Shown: positions 26,809 through 36,605, counted from the first letter of the stretch. The stretch: DNA of 44,824 nt from Erysipelotrichales bacterium (GCA_017532345.1 JAFXJJ010000102.1:1-44824), one strand, 5' to 3'. Made by a program: numbers and translations. The notes: generated by a model from the letters alone, not told the origin.

Positions 26809-27843
26809 ATGAAAAATTATTTGGTTAATGCTTCAACAAGTATACAAGATGTCTTGACTTCTTTAGAATCTTTACAGCAAAAGATTGTATATGTTGTTGA
26901 TGCAAATAATAAAGTACTAGGTTCTATTACTGATGGAGATATTCGTAGATTTGCGATGAAAAAGGGAAATATCGCTAGTACTGCGGCAGATTGTATGCAT
27001 TCACCATGCTATGTATGTCATTCATTAAAGGATGGATTACGTCTTATAAAAGAACGTAAAATAGTGAATATCCCACTTGTTAATAATGAGAATGTTATTA
27101 TTGATATTATTTCTGAATCATCTCATAATGCAGTGACAAGAGTAAATAGTGAGTTTAAAGGTGTTAAAGTTGTAATGATGGCTGGAGGAAAAGGCGAACG
27201 CTTATATCCATATACTAGCGTTCTACCTAAACCATTAATTCCTATTTCAGGAATTCCAATTGCTGAGCGTATTTTAATGCGTTTCAAAGAAGCTGGACTT
27301 AAATCTTATGTACTTTCATTAAATTATAAAAAGAACTTAATAAAAACATATTTTGATGATTCAATGGAAGATTGTTCATTTGCTTATATTGAGGAAAATG
27401 AACCATTAGGTACTGGTGGAAGTTTACGTTTAATGAAACATTTATTAACAGATACTTTTATAGTGATTAATTGTGATATGTTAATTGATGTAGATATAAA
27501 TGAGTTATTAAGTTACCATAAGAATCAGAATGCTGATTTAACGATGGTAGCTGCTAATAAGAAGATTGAAATTCCTTATGGTGTTGTTAATTTAGATGGT
27601 GATGAAATTGCATCACTTGAAGAAAAACCAACAATTGAAAAATATATAAACACGGGTATGTATGTAGTTAATCCAAGTGTATTTGATTATTTCCCTGAAA
27701 CCGCTAAATTCCATATGACTGACTTATGCGATGCTTTATTAAGTAAGAATCGTAAGGTTTGTGCATATAAGATTGAAAATGATGATTATATGGATATGGG
27801 AGTATTTAGTGAACTTAAAAATATGAGTGAGAAGGTTAGGTGA
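26809..27843 (+). CDS. ptmE: CBS-domain sugar nucleotidyltransferase (PtmE-like)
   Basis: Two CBS motifs (about residues 1-115; VVDANNKVLGSITDGDIRR, VNNENVIIDIISES) precede a sugar-phosphate nucleotidyltransferase domain with MMAGGKGERLYPYT and LPKPLIPI (about 122-150). This fusion matches Campylobacter PtmE, the GlcN-1-phosphate guanylyltransferase that supplies the GDP sugar for legionaminic acid. The CBS part may sense a nucleotide. The nucleotide preference cannot be read from the sequence, but the neighbours make the GDP route likely. Confidence 0.82.
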   Translation: MKNYLVNASTSIQDVLTSLESLQQKIVYVVDANNKVLGSITDGDIRRFAMKKGNIASTAADCMHSPCYVCHSLKDGLRLIKERKIVNIPLVNNENVIIDIISESSHNAVTRVNSEFKGVKVVMMAGGKGERLYPYTSVLPKPLIPISGIPIAERILMRFKEAGLKSYVLSLNYKKNLIKTYFDDSMEDCSFAYIEENEPLGTGGSLRLMKHLLTDTFIVINCDMLIDVDINELLSYHKNQNADLTMVAANKKIEIPYGVVNLDGDEIASLEEKPTIEKYINTGMYVVNPSVFDYFPETAKFHMTDLCDALLSKNRKVCAYKIENDDYMDMGVFSELKNMSEKVR

Positions 27844-27848
27844 GGATA

Positions 27849-29006
27849 ATGTATAAGGTATGCGTTATTACAGCTACAAGAGCTGAATATGGCATTTTAT
27901 ATCCTCTAATGAGAGAAATAAAGTGTAATGAATTCATGGAACTTCAAATTATCGCTACTGGTACTCACTTGTCTGAACTATATGGGACTACTGTTAATCA
28001 AATTGTGGATGATGGTTTTGAAGTGAATGAATATGTAGATATTTTATCTAGTGGTGATTCATACACTGCTATTCTACAAACGATGGCTAATGCTCAAGTT
28101 AAAATTGGTGAAGCACTACAAAGACTACAACCTGATGTGATTGTTGTTTTAGGTGATCGCTATGAATTATTACCTATTGTATCTAGCGCAGTTGTTCTTA
28201 ATATTCCAGTTTGCCATATTCATGGTGGTGAAATCACTGAAGGTGCCATTGATGAAATGTTTAGACATGCCATTAGTAAGATGTCTACAATTCACTTTGC
28301 GGCATGCAAGGAATATTCTTCTCGCTTAATTACGATGGGAGAACAGCCTGATTTTGTATTCAACGTAGGTTCATTAGGTGTAGAGAATGTTAAGAAGATT
28401 GAACTAATGGAAGCTGATGAATTAGAAAAACAAATAGGATTTCTTGTAGATCGAAATACATTATTAGTTACATTCCATCCAGTTACTTCGGAATTATCTT
28501 CACAAGGTACACAAATGAAGGCACTATTAGATGCACTAACATTACGTCCTGATTATAAAGTTCTATTTACACGTCCAAATAGTGATACAGGAAGAAATGA
28601 AATCAATGATATGATTGATAACTTTGTCGCAAAGAATAAGGATAGAGCAGTTGTATATACTTCATTAGGTCAATTACGCTATTTAAGTGCAATGAAATCG
28701 TGTTTGGCAGTAGTAGGAAACTCATCTAGTGGTATTATTGAGACTCCTAGCTTTGGAATACCAACAATAAATATTGGTAATCGACAAAAGGGTAGAATTG
28801 CAGCAAGTAGTGTTATTAATGTTAATCCAAATAAAACAGAAATACTATATGCTTTAGATAAGTTGAAGGATGAAGATTTCTTGTTTGAGGCTAAATGTAC
28901 AATAAACCCTTATGAAGGAAAAGATACTTCTGTTAATATGACGAAAATATTAGAATATCTTTTACGTACTGGCTTACCTAAAACTAAACCATTCTATGAT
29001 AAGTAA
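27849..29006 (+). CDS. legG: NDP-sugar 2-epimerase (hydrolysing), LegG/NeuC-like
   Basis: Hydrolysing 2-epimerase of the NeuC family; LegG releases 2,4-diacetamido-2,4,6-trideoxymannose from its nucleotide. Motifs: TATRAEYGIL near the N terminus, VVLGDRYELLP, HIHGGEITEGAIDEM and NSSSGIIETPSFGIPTINIG. ATG 27849 (385 aa, MYKVCVITATR) is chosen behind AGGTGAGG; GTG 27840 lies in that ribosome site. It ends the cluster before a strong terminator. No LegH acetyltransferase, LegI/NeuB synthase or LegF CMP-transferase gene is present in the window. Confidence 0.88.
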   Translation: MYKVCVITATRAEYGILYPLMREIKCNEFMELQIIATGTHLSELYGTTVNQIVDDGFEVNEYVDILSSGDSYTAILQTMANAQVKIGEALQRLQPDVIVVLGDRYELLPIVSSAVVLNIPVCHIHGGEITEGAIDEMFRHAISKMSTIHFAACKEYSSRLITMGEQPDFVFNVGSLGVENVKKIELMEADELEKQIGFLVDRNTLLVTFHPVTSELSSQGTQMKALLDALTLRPDYKVLFTRPNSDTGRNEINDMIDNFVAKNKDRAVVYTSLGQLRYLSAMKSCLAVVGNSSSGIIETPSFGIPTINIGNRQKGRIAASSVINVNPNKTEILYALDKLKDEDFLFEAKCTINPYEGKDTSVNMTKILEYLLRTGLPKTKPFYDK

Positions 29007-29011
29007 TTATT

Positions 29012-29041
29012 AGCTATATGAGTTATTCATATAGCTTTTTT
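29012..29041 (+). terminator. Terminator of the leg cluster
   Basis: A perfect 10-bp stem AGCTATATGA/TCATATAGCT (29012-29021 with 29027-29036) is followed by a T run. Confidence 0.85.
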
Positions 29042-29121
29042 CAAAAAGTTTACTGAAAATAGTTTCAAAGGTTGTTTTATAGACAAAAAAATAGTAATAT
29101 GTATATAGTGAGGTATATTTT

Positions 29122-29610
29122 ATGGAAACATTACGATTATTAAATATAATAGAAAAGAATGCACGAGCGGAAATAACTGACTTGGCGGCTATATTGAATG
29201 AAACTGAAAAAGACGTTGCAGATAAATTAACTGATTTAGAAACTGCTAATATTATTTGTGGTTATCATACTGTCATTAACTGGGATAAAACAAATACTGA
29301 AAGAGTTAACGCAATTATTGAAGTAAAGGCAATTCCAGAACGTGAGACTGGCTATGATAATATAGCGAGTCACATCTACAAGTATCCTGAAGTAGAAACT
29401 TGTTACTTAATGAGCGGTAGTTGTGAGTTTATGGTTATCGTTAAAGGGAAGACAATGCAAGAAGTTGCTAATTTCGTTGGAAGAAAATTAGCACCAATTC
29501 AAGGTGTAGCTGGTACAACAACGCATTTTATGTTGAAGTGTTACAAATTTGAAGGTGTAGTATTAGAATCTGAAGAAGAGAAGAATGAAAGGATGTTAAT
29601 TACTCCATGA
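29122..29610 (+). CDS. Lrp/AsnC-family transcriptional regulator
   Basis: The 162 aa have an N-terminal winged helix-turn-helix (about 5-50; LNIIEKNARAEITDLAAILNE) and a C-terminal RAM ligand-binding domain (about 65-150; CYLMSGSCEFMVIVKGKTMQEVANFV). Such proteins sense amino acids. It overlaps the following aminotransferase gene by four bases and is likely to regulate its own operon (regulator, aminotransferase, proC). The effector is not visible from the sequence. A weak AGTGAGG ribosome site precedes the start. Confidence 0.92.
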   Translation: METLRLLNIIEKNARAEITDLAAILNETEKDVADKLTDLETANIICGYHTVINWDKTNTERVNAIIEVKAIPERETGYDNIASHIYKYPEVETCYLMSGSCEFMVIVKGKTMQEVANFVGRKLAPIQGVAGTTTHFMLKCYKFEGVVLESEEEKNERMLITP

Positions 29611-30779
29611 TTGATGTAAAGGAATTAAATCCCATTGTGGTTAATTGTCCTCCAAGTGGTATTCGTAAGTTCTTTGACCTTGCTAGAGCTGTGGAGGGTG
29701 TTATTTCTTTAGGTGTTGGTGAACCCGATTTTCCTACACCTTGGGATATTCGTGAAGAAGCTATTGTTGCTATTGAAAAGGCTAAAACGTTCTATACTCC
29801 AAACCAAGGGTTACCAGAATTGCGTGATGAGATTTGCAACTATGTGAAAAGACGTTTTGATTTAGAGTATACTAGAGAAAATGTATTGGTAACTGTTGGT
29901 GGTAGTGAGGCTATTGATATTATTTTTAGAACATTACTTTGTGATGGAGATGAAGTTATTGTTTTAACTCCAGGATATGTTGCTTATGAGCCTTGTATTA
30001 AGCTAGCGCGTGGTATTCCTGTTTGTGTTGAATTAAAAGAAGAAAATAATTTCCGTTTAATGAAGGAAGATTTAGAAAAGGCTATTACTCCAAAGACTAA
30101 GGCCATTCTAATGAACTTTCCTGGCAATCCTACGGGTGGTATTATGCGTAAGGAGGACTATGCTGAGATTATTCCTCTTATTAAACAGCATGGATTATAT
30201 GTAGTTAGTGATGAGATTTATGCTGAACTTACATATGAGGGTACACATACATCTATTGCTGCTTTTGATGAGATTAAGGATCATGTGCTAGTTATTAATG
30301 GTTTTAGTAAGGCATATTCTATGACAGGATGGCGTTTAGGGTATATCTTAGCAGATAAGGAGTTGATTGCTTTATTAAATAAAGTGCATCAATATGCTAT
30401 TATGTGTGCTCCAACTATTTCACAATATGCTGCTATTGCTGCTTTACGACGTTGTGATGAAGAGGTTGTACAAATGAAGCAATCTTTTGAACAGCGTAGA
30501 AACTTTTTAGTAAATAGTTTAAATAAGATTGGTTTAGAAACACATTTCCCAGAAGGTGCTTTCTATGTATTCCCATGTATTAAGTCAACAGGACTAACTT
30601 CGGATGAGTTCTGTGAACGTTTACTTAAGGAATATAAAGTAGCAGTCGTACCTGGTTCTGCTTTTGGTAAGGAAGGGGAAGGATATATACGTATATCTTA
30701 TGCATATTCGATTGAACAAATTAAAGTAGCAGTAGAAAGAATAGGACTATTCTTAGAAAGTCTAAAGGAGAATAACTAA
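29607..30779 (+). CDS. Class I/II pyridoxal-phosphate aminotransferase
   Basis: Fold type I aminotransferase of the aspartate/aromatic/branched-chain group (390 aa). SLGVGEPDFPTP near residue 33, NFPGNPTGG for substrate and PLP contacts, SDEIYAELTYEG for the PLP pyridine, and the PLP lysine in INGFSKAYSMTGWRLGY near residue 234 are all intact. Substrate is not determinable; the Lrp regulator overlap points to amino acid metabolism. The stop shares one base with the proC start (TAATG). Confidence 0.93.
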   Translation: MIDVKELNPIVVNCPPSGIRKFFDLARAVEGVISLGVGEPDFPTPWDIREEAIVAIEKAKTFYTPNQGLPELRDEICNYVKRRFDLEYTRENVLVTVGGSEAIDIIFRTLLCDGDEVIVLTPGYVAYEPCIKLARGIPVCVELKEENNFRLMKEDLEKAITPKTKAILMNFPGNPTGGIMRKEDYAEIIPLIKQHGLYVVSDEIYAELTYEGTHTSIAAFDEIKDHVLVINGFSKAYSMTGWRLGYILADKELIALLNKVHQYAIMCAPTISQYAAIAALRRCDEEVVQMKQSFEQRRNFLVNSLNKIGLETHFPEGAFYVFPCIKSTGLTSDEFCERLLKEYKVAVVPGSAFGKEGEGYIRISYAYSIEQIKVAVERIGLFLESLKENN

Positions 30780-31570
30780 TGAAGATAGGATTTATTGGTT
30801 GCGGAAATATGGGAAAGGCCATTGTTGAAGGTGTACTTGACCATGATTTCAGTGAAGAAATTGTTATTTATGATCATCATTTAAATGAAGATAGTTTATG
30901 GGTTAAACAAACTGGTGTTAAGATTGCTACTAGTGAAAGACAAATTGCTACTGATTGTGACTATATAATCTTAGCTATTAAGCCATATCAAATAGTAGAT
31001 GTATTGCGAAATATAAATTCTTGTATTGATGAATCAAAGGTAATCGTATCGCTTGCTGCAGGATTTACTATTGATGATATTAGTAGATATGTATTATTGA
31101 AACAACCAATCATTCGTATTATGCCCAATACTGCTGCCATTGTTGGTGAGAGTATGAGTGCAATTATGATTAATAAGTATGTTAGCGAAGAAGTAATTAA
31201 GTTTACTTTGGATTTCTGTGAGAAATTCGGTAAAGCTGAATTAATTTCTGAATCACAAATTCATGCATTTATTGGTTTAAGTGGTTCTAGTCCTGCTTAT
31301 TTCTATGAAATGTTAGAGGCATTAGGAATGGCTGGAGTACATCAAGGACTAAAAGCTGAAGCTGCTTATCGCTATGCCGCACAAGCAATGCTCGGTGCTG
31401 CGAAGACTTATTTGGAAACACAAGTACATCCATCAATTCTAAGAGATCAAGTTTGCTCGCCATCAGGCACAACAATCGAAGCAGTGAATATTCTTGAAAG
31501 GGAAGGTTTTAAAGGTATTGTAATGGATGCAGCTATTGAGTGCTCCGAAAAATCTAAAAGAATGAAATAA
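30779..31570 (+). CDS. proC: Pyrroline-5-carboxylate reductase
   Basis: Last step of proline synthesis, reducing P5C with NAD(P)H. The nucleotide-binding GFIGCGNMGKAIVEG is at residues 3-17, with RIMPNTAAIVGESM in the middle and the C-terminal family signature GLSGSSPAYFYEMLEALGMAG. The 263 aa are normal. Its start overlaps the aminotransferase stop by one base, behind AAAGGAG. No proA or proB is adjacent, so P5C must come from elsewhere, for example ornithine. Confidence 0.95.
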   Translation: MKIGFIGCGNMGKAIVEGVLDHDFSEEIVIYDHHLNEDSLWVKQTGVKIATSERQIATDCDYIILAIKPYQIVDVLRNINSCIDESKVIVSLAAGFTIDDISRYVLLKQPIIRIMPNTAAIVGESMSAIMINKYVSEEVIKFTLDFCEKFGKAELISESQIHAFIGLSGSSPAYFYEMLEALGMAGVHQGLKAEAAYRYAAQAMLGAAKTYLETQVHPSILRDQVCSPSGTTIEAVNILEREGFKGIVMDAAIECSEKSKRMK

Positions 31571-31586
31571 AAGCTTATTATGAATA

Positions 31587-31614
31587 AACAAGGCACAGTA
31601 GTTGCCTTGTTTTT
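31587..31614 (+). terminator. Terminator of the Lrp-aminotransferase-proC operon
   Basis: Stem AACAAGGCA/TGCCTTGTT (31587-31595 with 31603-31611), seven-base loop, T tail. Confidence 0.85.
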
Positions 31615-31710
31615 AGTTATGAATGATATTATGTTTTAATAATTTAATAATATTTTACTTTATTTGTTAGGCAAAATAATGTAGAATTATTGGGTATGTG
31701 AGGTGTTATT

Positions 31711-32544
31711 ATGTTGAAGACTATATTAGGTGGTATAGCAGTAGGTATTGCCAATATTATTCCTGGTGTAAGTGGTGGAACAATGATGGTAATATTAGGT
31801 ATATTTGATCCATTAATGGCAGCAATTAATGATTTTCTGAAAATTAAAAGTGAAAATCGTATCAAGGATTTAATTTACATTCTACAAGTATTAATTGGTG
31901 CAGCAATTGGATTAATTGGTTTTGCGAATGTTATTGAATTCTTATTTGGTAATTATTATGTACCAACAATGTATTGGTTTATTGGTTTAGTTGTATGTTC
32001 AATACCAGTATTATTAAAGAATGAGATGAAGGGCTGTAAATTAAATGCTGTATATTTAGTAATTGGTATTTTAGTTATTGTAGCTATGTATTATTTCTCA
32101 CCAGAAAAGGGTGATGTAGTTATAACTGAATTCCCACCAATTTCAATTGCGCGAATGATTAAATTAGTCGGAGTCGGATGTATTTCTGGTGCAACAATGA
32201 TTCTTCCAGGAGTATCAGGAAGTATGATGATGTTAATTATTGGAGAGTATTATTATTTTAAGAGTTATCTTGCAAATGTATTAACATTCCAATTAAATAT
32301 TCTTATACCTTTATGCTTCTTAGGTATTGGTATTGTACTAGGTATTATATTAAGTGCCAAGATTACGTCATATTGTTTAAAAAACTATCGTGCACAAACA
32401 ATGAGTTTAATTCTAGGTTTAATCATTGCTAGCAGCGTTGTATTAATCCCAACATCTGGATATTCCTTATCAGTAATTCTAATGTCTTTAGTAGCATTCG
32501 TTATTGGTGGAGGAATAGTATTAGGAATTGATAAGTTAAGCTAA
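31711..32544 (+). CDS. popT: DUF368 polyprenyl-phosphate transporter (PopT)
   Basis: Integral membrane protein with about eight hydrophobic segments over 277 aa. The duplicated family signature is clear: IPGVSGGTMMVILGIFD near residues 22-38 and LPGVSGSMMMLIIGEYY near 168-184. The DUF368 family has been shown to recycle undecaprenyl phosphate across the membrane for wall and surface polymer synthesis. GAGGTG precedes the start. It stands alone between two terminators. Confidence 0.93.
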   Translation: MLKTILGGIAVGIANIIPGVSGGTMMVILGIFDPLMAAINDFLKIKSENRIKDLIYILQVLIGAAIGLIGFANVIEFLFGNYYVPTMYWFIGLVVCSIPVLLKNEMKGCKLNAVYLVIGILVIVAMYYFSPEKGDVVITEFPPISIARMIKLVGVGCISGATMILPGVSGSMMMLIIGEYYYFKSYLANVLTFQLNILIPLCFLGIGIVLGIILSAKITSYCLKNYRAQTMSLILGLIIASSVVLIPTSGYSLSVILMSLVAFVIGGGIVLGIDKLS

Positions 32545-32547
32545 TAT

Positions 32548-32575
32548 AAAAGCGGATTTTGAAAATCCGCTTTTT
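32548..32575. terminator. Bidirectional terminator
   Basis: Stem AAAAGCGGATTT/AAATCCGCTTTT-type hairpin (32548-32574) between popT and the convergent tldE; A residues on the left and T residues on the right let it act on both strands. Confidence 0.8.
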
Positions 32576-33905
32576 ATTCACCTGTAATTTGAATAGATTC
32601 AAATAGTATTGAAGGGGAACCACATGCATTATAAGAGAAGTATAAATCTTCACCAATAGTTTCTACTTGATTTAAAATCTCTTTTAGATTACCTGAAATC
32701 ATAATTAAGTTGATTGCTTTACTAATTTTTCCATTTTCAACAAAGAAACCATTAGCTTGTAATGAGAAATCTAATGTTAATGCATTAAAGCCTGCATGTA
32801 AGCCGTTTAATTCAGTAATAATACAACCGCTATCCATTTCTTTAATTAACTCATTTAAACTACTTGAACCTTTTTGAATATAGAAGTTAGTAGGTGATAT
32901 AGTAACTGCTCCAGCATAGCCAGCTTTAAAGCCATTACCTGTAGGGGCAATGTTATCTTTATGCGCTGTTTTTTGATTGTGTAAGAAAGTTTTTAATACA
33001 CCATTACTAACAACATCTTTCTTGTATGTTGGAACACCTTCATCATCAAAAGGAGTAGAAGCAATACCATTTTCTAATAATGGATCATCTGTAATTGTTA
33101 TTTTTTCAGAGAACAACTTTTGACCTAAATCATTTTTGAAGATACTAATTCCTTTTTGCGCATTATCAGCATCAAATGAAGATGTAAGAACACCTAGTAA
33201 TGATGCCATAGCACTATTACGAATAATAGTTTTATATTTACCTGTAGGAATCTTACTTGCATTAAGTTTTGCGAGAATTTCTTCTTTTAACTTAGTTAGT
33301 AGTTCTTCTTTGTTGATATCGGTTAATTGCTTACAAATTTTAAATTCAAAATCAGTTTGTGTGTCACCGTTTTCTGTCGCAATACCATTAATTTCAAAGA
33401 AGGCGTAATTTGATTTTTTCTCACATTTTAAGCCATAACTATTTTCAATATAAATATTATCTTCACTATAAGAATAACTAGTTTCAGATATTTTTGTAAT
33501 ACGTGGATCTAATTTGCTTCCTTCAGCTTCTAATTCTTTTAGAAGCTTAATAATTTCTTCATTATTCATTGATTCAAGTTCATTTGAATATGAATTAATT
33601 TCAGGATAGTTCATTTCACCTTGATAGAATAGTTGTTCATCATCACTTGAGATAACTGAAGCATTTTCAATAATTTGGTTTACTAGTAATTCACACATGC
33701 TATCATCATATATTTCAGTGAATGTAGTACCAACTTTACCATTGTATAAACCACGTAAGCCATAGCCAATTACTTCATTTGAAGAAAAACGATCTACTTC
33801 TCCTTCATAAATAGAAATATCACGACTTACATTAGATGATACATAGATTTCTAATGCTTCAAGATTTTTATTTTTTGCTTCATTAAATAATGCTGTGAAA
33901 TTCAT
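32574..33905 (-). CDS. pmbA: TldE/PmbA family metalloprotease partner
   Basis: TldE is the non-catalytic partner of the TldD/TldE heterodimeric peptidase, which degrades unfolded peptides and in some bacteria matures ribosomally made modified peptides such as microcin B17. The 443 aa show the family start (LEIYVSSNVSRDISIYEGEVDRFS) and the C-terminal barrel with DDEGVPTYKKDVVSNGVLKTFL and GFKAGYAG. No HExxxH is present, as expected for TldE. The gene starts on the last base of tldD, so the pair is co-translated. Confidence 0.92.
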   Translation of the reverse strand: MNFTALFNEAKNKNLEALEIYVSSNVSRDISIYEGEVDRFSSNEVIGYGLRGLYNGKVGTTFTEIYDDSMCELLVNQIIENASVISSDDEQLFYQGEMNYPEINSYSNELESMNNEEIIKLLKELEAEGSKLDPRITKISETSYSYSEDNIYIENSYGLKCEKKSNYAFFEINGIATENGDTQTDFEFKICKQLTDINKEELLTKLKEEILAKLNASKIPTGKYKTIIRNSAMASLLGVLTSSFDADNAQKGISIFKNDLGQKLFSEKITITDDPLLENGIASTPFDDEGVPTYKKDVVSNGVLKTFLHNQKTAHKDNIAPTGNGFKAGYAGAVTISPTNFYIQKGSSSLNELIKEMDSGCIITELNGLHAGFNALTLDFSLQANGFFVENGKISKAINLIMISGNLKEILNQVETIGEDLYFSYNACGSPSILFESIQITGE

Positions 33906-35296
33906 TATAGTTTACCTCCTCGTCCACCGACACTCATTTGTTTAACACGAATTGTTGGTTGACCAACATCAGTAGGGATAGAACCAGAGATTGAACCACA
34001 AATACCTTGTTCTCTAGCAAGGTTATTAGATACTTTATCAATCTTAAACAATACTTCAGCACCATTACCTACTAAAGATGCTCCCTTAACAGGTTTAGTA
34101 ATTTTCCCATTTTCAATTAAGTATCCTTCACAAACTGCAAAGTTAAAATCTCCAGTCGTTGGATTAACACTTCCACCACCTAAGTGTTTCGCATATAAAC
34201 CAAACGATGTACTTGCGATAATATCTTCAAAAGTATCTGTACCATTTAAGATGAACGTATTAGACATTCTAGATGTAGGTTCAAAGTTATATCCTTGACG
34301 TCTGCCACTACCACTAGAAGGTGTATTCATTCTTCGACCATTTAATTGATCTACTAAATATCCTTTAAGAATACCATTTTCAATTAATAGGTTTCGTTTA
34401 GTAAAGTTTCCTTCATCATCAATGTTGTTGGAACCCCATGCATTAGGAATAGTACCATCATCAACTGCACTTACACAATCAGCTGCAATCTTTTGTCCAA
34501 TCTTATTGGCAAATACTGATTCATTCTTCGCAACGCTAGTTGCTTCTAAGGCATGTCCACAAGCTTCATGGAAAATAACTCCACCAAAGCCATTTTCGAT
34601 AACAACATCCATAACACCACTTGGACATTCATCTGCATAGAACATATCTTTAGCCATTCTTGCAGTATCTTTAGCTAATGCTTCTAAGTCAATTGAATCA
34701 TAGAATTCTAAACCAGCGTGGGTACCTGGAGCATGATTACCATTTTCCATTTTCCCGTTTTCTTCAGCTACGGCTTGCATTGCAAGTCTAGTTCTAACAC
34801 GATCATCAGTAATATATAAGCCATTTGTATTACAGATTAATACTTCTTGTTCTTCCTCTGTGTAACGAACAATTGCTTGCTTGATAATTGGATCATAGGC
34901 CAGTATAGTGTCATTTACACGCTTCATTAAATCAATTTTGTATGAAGCAGGGTAAGCACTTGGACGCTTAGTAATCTTATGCTTATCTTCATAAACAACT
35001 TTGTCTAATTGTTTAGCAGTAATCTTTGCTGATTCATTAATTGATTCTGATAATTTCTTAGCAGTTTTCAATAATGATTCACGGTCATTTTTATTTGTAT
35101 AGGCATAAACAGATGCGTATTTATTATAAATACGTAATCCAATACCATACTTAGTACCACTATTTGCATTTTCTACTTTCCCATTAAGCATTGCATATGT
35201 AGCAGTATGCTTTTTTTCTTCATAGATTTCGGCAAAATCGCCCCCGGTACTTATTAGAGTTTCTAAAACTTCTTGAGCAATATTCTTATCTAACAT
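33905..35296 (-). CDS. tldD: Metalloprotease TldD
   Basis: Catalytic subunit of TldD/TldE. The zinc motif HEACGHALE (HExxxH) lies near residue 246 within GGVIFHEACGHALE. Other conserved parts are the RRQGYNFEPTSRMSNTFI segment and the C-terminal GICGSISGSIPTDVGQPTI. Length 463 aa is normal. It is first in a two-gene minus-strand operon with tldE. No precursor-peptide or modification gene is nearby, so a housekeeping role is more likely than natural-product maturation. Confidence 0.94.
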   Translation of the reverse strand: MLDKNIAQEVLETLISTGGDFAEIYEEKKHTATYAMLNGKVENANSGTKYGIGLRIYNKYASVYAYTNKNDRESLLKTAKKLSESINESAKITAKQLDKVVYEDKHKITKRPSAYPASYKIDLMKRVNDTILAYDPIIKQAIVRYTEEEQEVLICNTNGLYITDDRVRTRLAMQAVAEENGKMENGNHAPGTHAGLEFYDSIDLEALAKDTARMAKDMFYADECPSGVMDVVIENGFGGVIFHEACGHALEATSVAKNESVFANKIGQKIAADCVSAVDDGTIPNAWGSNNIDDEGNFTKRNLLIENGILKGYLVDQLNGRRMNTPSSGSGRRQGYNFEPTSRMSNTFILNGTDTFEDIIASTSFGLYAKHLGGGSVNPTTGDFNFAVCEGYLIENGKITKPVKGASLVGNGAEVLFKIDKVSNNLAREQGICGSISGSIPTDVGQPTIRVKQMSVGGRGGKL

Positions 35297-35340
35297 AATT
35301 TCACCTCATTTACTCTATTATATCATATGTAGTGCTTATA

Positions 35341-35369
35341 AAAAAGAAAAAGCTGTCATTAGACAGCTT
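35341..35369 (-). terminator. Terminator of the TraB-family gene (minus strand)
   Basis: Perfect 8-bp stem AAGCTGTC/GACAGCTT (35350-35357 with 35362-35369) followed on the minus strand by a T-rich tract. It separates the TraB gene from tldD. Confidence 0.8.
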
Positions 35370-36528
35370 AGATGTTAGATAATAAATTTTTGATAATGTC
35401 AGCACCACTAACATAAGTAGCAATTGAAGAGAATAGATTCGCCATTACAACAACCAATAAGATACGAATGAATCGATTATTCATAATTCCTTTTAAGCTG
35501 TTCATATCATCACTTAGATTTTCTAAATCAATTACTCTTGGTTTACGCATATATGCTTCAACTAGACCAGCAAACCAACCAGCAGCAATTAATGGATTAA
35601 GCGAAGTAAATGGTGCTGCGACAAAAGCAGTAAGTATTGATAGAGGATGTCCCATAACTAATAGGGTACCCAAGGCAGATAATCCACCATTCCATAAGAG
35701 CCAGCTCTTAATTTGTTCGAAACCTAGAGATGCATCAACTTGAAATGAAGATAAGATTAATCCAATAATGATTGCAGGAATAATCCAACCTGATATTTTA
35801 GATAAAAATGTCTTAGGTGGAATTCTATCTAATTCTTCAATAGAAATTTCATCATTAATATGTTCTTTAATACCAATAGAGTGTGCTGCACCAATGACTG
35901 CAACAATTTTCTTTCCATTAGCTTCACGAATCTTGGCAGTTAGATATTTATCACGTTCAAATATCAAGCTTTCCGCAAATCTAGGAAATTCCTTACTGAT
36001 ATCATTTAAGGCTGCCGTAAGCATATCTGTTTGTTTAAGTTGTTCTAAATCTTCTTCTGTTAAATCTTCATCATCAAAGCAAGCGCCAATAATTCCGCCA
36101 ATTAACTTAATCTTATCCCAAAATGTATGTGCACGCCATACACGAGTGAAAGTAGTTTGGATATTACGGTCAGCTAATACTAATTTAAGATTTCTTTCTT
36201 TAGCTTCTTCAATAGCAGCACGCATTTCATCACCACTATTAACTTCTAATTTCTTAGCCATACGTTTTTGATAAGATGATAATACTAAGTTTACTAATAC
36301 CATTGCAGTTCTTTTTTCTTTAATAATCTTAATAATATCCATTTGTTTATAAGCTTCTGGATTTAATAAAGATTCATAACGTCCTTTATCTAATTCTACG
36401 CAAATAACGTCTGGTTGTAGTTCTTCAATAGCTTCATGTACTTCTCTAACACTTTCTTTAGATACATGAGCTGTTTTTATTAAGTAAATATCTTTATCTT
36501 GATATGTAATGTGTTCAATATTTGCCAT
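35368..36528 (-). CDS. TraB/GumN (pheromone shutdown) family membrane protein
   Basis: TraB-domain protein of 386 aa, named after the enterococcal plasmid determinant that lowers pheromone activity. The N-terminal domain has LIKTAHVSKESVREVHEAI and VICVELDKGRY, and a second histidine motif VIGAAHSIGI near residue 214; these resemble the GxxH and glutamate sites proposed as a metal centre. The last 150 aa contain four or so membrane segments. The real role is uncertain; these proteins occur widely without pheromone plasmids. It is divergent from nadE. Confidence 0.88.
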   Translation of the reverse strand: MANIEHITYQDKDIYLIKTAHVSKESVREVHEAIEELQPDVICVELDKGRYESLLNPEAYKQMDIIKIIKEKRTAMVLVNLVLSSYQKRMAKKLEVNSGDEMRAAIEEAKERNLKLVLADRNIQTTFTRVWRAHTFWDKIKLIGGIIGACFDDEDLTEEDLEQLKQTDMLTAALNDISKEFPRFAESLIFERDKYLTAKIREANGKKIVAVIGAAHSIGIKEHINDEISIEELDRIPPKTFLSKISGWIIPAIIIGLILSSFQVDASLGFEQIKSWLLWNGGLSALGTLLVMGHPLSILTAFVAAPFTSLNPLIAAGWFAGLVEAYMRKPRVIDLENLSDDMNSLKGIMNNRFIRILLVVVMANLFSSIATYVSGADIIKNLLSNI

Positions 36529-36596
36529 TGTATCAATTCCTTTTCTAATACCTTATTATTTTAAATGGTATTTTAAATGATTGCAACATAAAGTTA

Positions 36597-36605
36597 TGAT
36601 ATACT
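36597..36605 (+). promoter_or_regulatory. Extended -10 promoter of nadE
   Basis: TATACT at 36600-36605 preceded by TGA forms an extended -10 about 22 bases before the start codon. No good -35 is seen. Confidence 0.5.

Noticed and set aside
35768..36271. Plus-strand ORF of 167 codons
   Set aside because: Antisense to the TraB-family gene, no ribosome site, low-complexity Ser/Leu/Ile composition.
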